64,000 bases of DNA from Streptomyces smaragdinus (GTDB taxonomy: Bacteria > Actinomycetota > Actinomycetes > Streptomycetales > Streptomycetaceae), in NCBI RefSeq assembly GCF_009604385.1, contig NZ_WEGJ01000008.1:62001-126000 (forward strand), written 5' to 3'. Position 1 is the stretch's first letter; the number at the start of each line of letters is the position of its first letter. A program made the position numbers and the translations under genes. The notes beneath the pieces were generated by a model, which did no database searches, was not told the DNA's origin, and was given only the letters and a program-made list of their open reading frames with translations. Below, in pieces: positions 60,827-64,000 of the stretch.

Positions 60827-62452
60827 ATGGCGCAGACGGAGAATCCGCAGGAGCCGTCCCGAGCGGGCGCCCAGGGGGGTCGGAAGGGCGCGGCGGCGGA
60901 CACACCGGAGTCCTGGGGCGCCGGCGGCGTCGTCGGCGAGGGCCGCTACCGGCTCACCCGGCGCATCGGCCGCGGCGGTATGGCGGAGGTGTTCGCCGCG
61001 GAGGACGTCCGGCTCGGCCGCGAGGTCGCCGTCAAGCTGCTGCGGGCCGACCTCGCCGAGGACCCGACGTCCAAGGCCCGCTTCACGCGCGAGGCCCAGT
61101 CCGTCGCCGGTCTGAACCACCACGCGATCGTCGCCGTGTACGACTCCGGCGAGGACGAGGTGGGCGGCCACTCCGTGCCGTACATCGTGATGGAGCTCGT
61201 CGAGGGCAAGACCATCCGCGAGCTGCTGGTGGGCGCCGACTCACCGCCCGTCGACCAGGCGCTGCTGATCATCTCCGGGGTGCTCGAGGCGCTGGCGTAC
61301 AGCCATCAGCACGGCATCGTGCACCGCGACATCAAGCCCGCCAACGTGATCATCACCAACACCGGCGCGGTGAAGGTGATGGACTTCGGCATCGCCCGCG
61401 CCATGCACGCGGCGGCGTCCACGATGACGCAGACCGGCATGGTCATGGGCACGCCCCAGTACCTCTCCCCCGAGCAGGCGCTGGGCAAGACCATCGACAC
61501 CCGCTCCGACCTGTACGCGGTGGGCTGTCTGCTGTACGAGCTGCTGGCGCTGCGTCCGCCGTTCGTCGGCGAGACCCCGCTGTCCGTGGTGTACCAGCAC
61601 GTCCAGGACATGCCGCTGCCGCCGTCCGAGCACGGCGCGGACATCCCGCAGGAGCTGGACGGCCTGGTGATGCACTCGCTGGCCAAGGAGCCGGACGACC
61701 GGTTCCAGACGGCGGACGAGATGCGCGGCGTCGTCGAGTACGCGCTGCGGATGCTCCGCGAGGTCGGCGGCAACACCGGCGCCTGGAACACCGGCACCGT
61801 GCTGATGGGCAGCACCCCGCCCATGGGCTCCCCCACCATGACCACCGCGATGGGCGCCGGCCGCCCCACCCCGCCGCAGCCGATGCTGCGCGCGAGCGGT
61901 CCCGACGACGGGGGCTTCGACCCCGGGGACCGGGACGAGCGCGGTGGCCGGGGGAAGTGGCTGATGCTGGCCGCGATGGCGGTCGTGGCCGTGGTCGTGG
62001 GCGTGGCGATCGCCCTCAGCCAGGGCGGCGGGGACAAGACCCCCGACAACAAGCAGAGCACCTCCCCGAGTGTGTCCCAGTCCCCCTCGGAGGAGGAGAC
62101 GCAGCCGGAGGAGTCCGCGGAGCCGACCGACCCCGCGACGGAGCCGGACGACGGCTGGGACTCCGCCCCGCCGCCCACCGAGACGCAGCAGCCGACCGAG
62201 ACGCCGACGGAGGAGCCGACGGACAGCCCGCCGCCGACCACGGATGGCGGCACGACGACGGACGGCGGCCAGACCAACGGCGGCACCACGACGGACGGCG
62301 GGACGACCGACGGCGGCACCACGACAGACGGCGGGACGGTCGACGGCGGCGCGGCGGATGGCGGGACGGTCGACGGCGGCGCGGCGGACGGCGGCACCAA
62401 CGCGGGTACGGTCGCCGGCGGCGCGGACGTGGGGACCACCACCGGCCAGTAG
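60827..62452 (+). CDS. Membrane Ser/Thr kinase with Thr-Asp-Gly repeat ectodomain
   Basis: 541 residues from ATG 60827, with GAGGA upstream. The kinase domain (about 40-305) has GRGGMAEV, Lys70 in VAVKLL, HRDIKPAN (Asp168) and DFG. The linker leads to a membrane helix (about 386-405, LMLAAMAVVAVVVGVAIALS). The external part is low-complexity: an acidic Ser/Pro/Glu segment followed by about 60 residues rich in TTDGG, TVDGG and AADGG. No PASTA or sensor fold is visible. It is divergent from the adjacent kinase. Confidence 0.9.
   Translation: MAQTENPQEPSRAGAQGGRKGAAADTPESWGAGGVVGEGRYRLTRRIGRGGMAEVFAAEDVRLGREVAVKLLRADLAEDPTSKARFTREAQSVAGLNHHAIVAVYDSGEDEVGGHSVPYIVMELVEGKTIRELLVGADSPPVDQALLIISGVLEALAYSHQHGIVHRDIKPANVIITNTGAVKVMDFGIARAMHAAASTMTQTGMVMGTPQYLSPEQALGKTIDTRSDLYAVGCLLYELLALRPPFVGETPLSVVYQHVQDMPLPPSEHGADIPQELDGLVMHSLAKEPDDRFQTADEMRGVVEYALRMLREVGGNTGAWNTGTVLMGSTPPMGSPTMTTAMGAGRPTPPQPMLRASGPDDGGFDPGDRDERGGRGKWLMLAAMAVVAVVVGVAIALSQGGGDKTPDNKQSTSPSVSQSPSEEETQPEESAEPTDPATEPDDGWDSAPPPTETQQPTETPTEEPTDSPPPTTDGGTTTDGGQTNGGTTTDGGTTDGGTTTDGGTVDGGAADGGTVDGGAADGGTNAGTVAGGADVGTTTGQ
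62243..62418 (+). repeat. Low-complexity DGG-coding repeat in the kinase ectodomain
   Basis: Degenerate 9-15 nt units built on ACGGACGGCGG or GTCGACGGCGG encode TTDGG, TVDGG and AADGG. The near-identical block GGGACGGTCGACGGCGGCGC occurs twice in tandem. Slippage between units could vary the ectodomain length between strains. Confidence 0.75.
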
Positions 62453-62472
62453 GACGGAGGCGGGCCGGGGGG

Positions 62473-63177
62473 TCACGTCTTCCCGGTGCCGCTCTCGCCC
62501 GAGAACGCGCCGGAGCCCCCGGCGCGCTCCCCCTGCTTGCGGGCGACGTACGCCGCCGCCTGCGAGCGCCGCTCCATACCGAGCTTCGACAGCAGAGAAG
62601 ACACATAGTTCTTGATGGTCTTCTCGGCGAGATGCAACTCCTCGCCGATCGCCCGGTTCGTCATGCCCTCACCGATCAGGTCCAGGATCTTCCGCTCCTG
62701 GTCGGTGAGCGACGCCATGCGCTCGTCGCCCTTGTCCTTGGTCCCGTCGCGCAGCCGCTCCAGCACCTGCGCCGTGGCCACCGGGTCCAGCAGCGACTTC
62801 CCGGCCGCCACGTCCCGTACGGCCGTCAGCAGCTCGTTCCCCCGGATGGCCTTCAGCACATAGCCCGACGCCCCCGCCATGATCGCGTCGAAGAGCGCCT
62901 CGTCGTCCGTGAAGGACGTGAGCATGAGGCATTTGATCCCCTGGTCCTGCGAGCGGATCTCCCGGCACACCTCGACCCCGCTGCCGTCCGGCAGCCGGAC
63001 GTCCAGCACGGCCACGTCGGGGCGCACCGCCGGGATCCGCACCAGGGCGTCCGCGGCGGTGCCCGCCTCGCCCACCACCTCGATGTCCGCTTCGGCGGAG
63101 AGCATCTCGTGCACCCCACGACGTACTACTTCGTGGTCATCGAGAAGGAAAACGGTAATTTTGTCTTCTTTGTCCAC
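62473..63177 (-). CDS. NarL/DevR-type orphan response regulator
   Basis: 234 residues from GTG 63175-63177; the upstream extension lacks a ribosome site and the proposed start itself has a weak one. The receiver domain (about 7-125) has acidic pocket DDHE, phospho-Asp59 in AVLDVRLPDGSG and Lys109 in GYVLKA. The C-terminal LuxR HTH (about 165-225) contains LIGEGMTNRAIGEELHLAEK. No histidine kinase gene is adjacent. It is divergent from the bkd E1-alpha gene, and a perfect palindrome lies between them. Confidence 0.9.
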   Translation of the reverse strand: MDKEDKITVFLLDDHEVVRRGVHEMLSAEADIEVVGEAGTAADALVRIPAVRPDVAVLDVRLPDGSGVEVCREIRSQDQGIKCLMLTSFTDDEALFDAIMAGASGYVLKAIRGNELLTAVRDVAAGKSLLDPVATAQVLERLRDGTKDKGDERMASLTDQERKILDLIGEGMTNRAIGEELHLAEKTIKNYVSSLLSKLGMERRSQAAAYVARKQGERAGGSGAFSGESGTGKT

Positions 63178-63523
63178 CTGGTCAGTCTCACATATTGGGT
63201 CTTCCCGCGCCGACGCGGTCCGGGTTACGGTGCCCCTGTCCCGGCACCCTGCGGGCCCGTGACCAGTGGTTGCGTCGCCGAATCCGCGGTTTACTTGGAA
63301 ATCCAAGTAAAACCGCAGGTCACAGGCGGTTCGCATGCTCGCCTTCCACTGGGTAGCGTGGCTCGTGAGGCTGTCGCCGGGCGCCTGTCACACCCGGTTT
63401 TCCCTCGGGCGCACCCACCCCGTGCGCCCCCCGAGGATCCGGGTGAGCCGCCTCCCGGCCGCCGGCCGGGAGACCCCAGGCCACCGGTGACCCCGGGGGC
63501 CGGAGATACGTCAGGAGCAGATC
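63178..63523. promoter_or_regulatory. 346-nt divergent promoter region
   Basis: No gene is visible. The main feature is the 22-bp palindrome listed separately. The rest is GC-rich and holds no other clear repeats. Confidence 0.5.
63290..63311. promoter_or_regulatory. 22-bp perfect palindrome, candidate response-regulator site
   Basis: Arms TTTACTTGGA and TCCAAGTAAA flank an AA centre, about 112 nt upstream of the regulator and 212 nt upstream of the E1-alpha gene. Pairing extends outwards with a single bulge (GCGG with CCGC). It is AT-rich for this genome. It could be the binding site of the NarL-type regulator. Confidence 0.5.
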
Positions 63524-64000
63524 GTGACCGTGGAGAGCACCGCCGCGCGCAAACCGGCGCGCCGCAGCGGCGGGAAGCGCACGAGCGCAGCGGCCCGCAA
63601 GGCCGGCCAGGAGCCCGAACTCGTCCAGCTGCTGACCCCGGAGGGCAAGCGCGTCGAGCACCCGGGGTACTCGGTGGACCTGAGCCCCGAGGAGCTGCGC
63701 GGCCTGTACCGCGACATGGTGCTGACCCGGCGCTTCGACGCCGAGGCCGTCACCCTGCAGCGCCAGGGCGAGCTGGGTCTGTGGCCGTCGCTGCTCGGCC
63801 AGGAGGCCGCCCAGATCGGCTCGGGCCGCGCCCTGCGGCCGGACGACTACGCCTTCCCGACGTACCGCGAGCACGGCGTCGCCTGGACCCGCGACGTACC
63901 GCCGGAGACCCTGCTGGGCATGTTCCGCGGCGTGAACCACGGCGGCTGGGACCCGACGGCCAACAACTTCCACCTGTACACGATCGTCATCGGCTCGCAG
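63524..64000 (+). CDS. bkdA: 2-oxoacid dehydrogenase E1 alpha, N-terminal part (cut by window edge)
   Basis: 159 codons are present from GTG 63524, with AGGAG 7 nt upstream. After a basic Ala/Arg-rich leader, the E1-alpha fold begins (LYRDMVLTRRFDAEAVTLQR, LLGQEAAQIGSGRALRPDDY, FPTYREHGVAWTRDV). The thiamine motif lies beyond the window. It resembles the E1-alpha at 29012 but is clearly a separate paralogue, so the organism has two bkd sets. The adjacent orphan response regulator may control it. Confidence 0.88.
   Translation, partial: MTVESTAARKPARRSGGKRTSAAARKAGQEPELVQLLTPEGKRVEHPGYSVDLSPEELRGLYRDMVLTRRFDAEAVTLQRQGELGLWPSLLGQEAAQIGSGRALRPDDYAFPTYREHGVAWTRDVPPETLLGMFRGVNHGGWDPTANNFHLYTIVIGSQ

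Noticed and set aside
62243..62418. Tandem repeat in the kinase ectodomain as a mobile or CRISPR-like repeat
   Set aside because: The units are short, in frame and encode a low-complexity protein tail.

Overview
The window is a high-GC actinobacterial chromosome segment, almost certainly from a Streptomyces and close to the replication origin. The evidence is the GC-rich third codon positions, frequent GTG starts and 4-nt start/stop overlaps. The order DUF3566 - tRNA-Ile - DLW-39 is the one normally found just downstream of gyrA. A perfect 14-bp parS site, several DnaA-box-like 9-mers and the crgA - DUF881 - pabA - sortase - PknB - PBP - FtsW/RodA - PP2C - FHA block agree with this. No species is claimed.

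Layout. 1-8.5 kb: end of a DUF3566 gene, tRNA-Ile, DLW-39, a von Willebrand A protein and its VWA-less paralogue, a membrane kinase with an HTH partner, tRNA-Ala, DUF5324, a cyclophilin, a DnaA-box cluster and crgA. 8.5-12.2 kb: DUF881, a 56-aa membrane protein, pabA and two class E sortases. 12.2-17.6 kb: DUF2252, TerD, a parS site, a persulfide/sulfur detoxification operon behind CsoR/CstR-type palindromes, and tRNA-Leu. 18-26.7 kb: the growth and division signalling operon (two FHA proteins, PP2C phosphatase, SEDS protein, PBP, PASTA kinase) and a J-domain-like protein. 26.7-28.3 kb: an XRE/DUF397 module with a recently duplicated DUF397 gene and a VapB-like orphan antitoxin.

28.3-32.5 kb: a branched-chain 2-oxoacid dehydrogenase operon (E1a, E1b, E2) with a divergent Lrp regulator. 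32.7-37.5 kb: two TetR regulators with visible operators, a lipoprotein hydrolase and the paaN aldehyde dehydrogenase. 37.5-38.5 kb: a DNA-binding-like gene with an internal hairpin cassette and three spare-like cassettes directly behind it, the most unusual feature here. 38.7-44.7 kb: a minus-strand gene run (DUF5819, HTTM, TrmH-type methyltransferase, AraC, VOC, UvrA-like ATPase). 45-48.5 kb: paaABCDE. 48.5-53.2 kb: rhodanese, MobA-DUF6457, MoeA, K+ channel, quinone oxidoreductase. 53.2-58.9 kb: a proline-rich membrane-anchored protein, a PadR-ABC transporter operon and the proteasome activator Bpa. 58.9-64 kb: two divergent membrane kinases, an orphan NarL-type response regulator and the start of a second bkd E1-alpha gene cut by the window edge.

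How it works together. The window links cell-wall growth (PBP, SEDS, CrgA, sortases) to Ser/Thr phosphorylation: four kinases, one phosphatase and two FHA readers. It also links phenylacetate catabolism (paaN at 35.8 kb, paaABCDE at 45 kb) through one near-palindromic 18-bp operator. A third copy of that operator lies in front of the branched-chain dehydrogenase operon, suggesting shared control. All function calls come from reading the sequence; no database search was possible.
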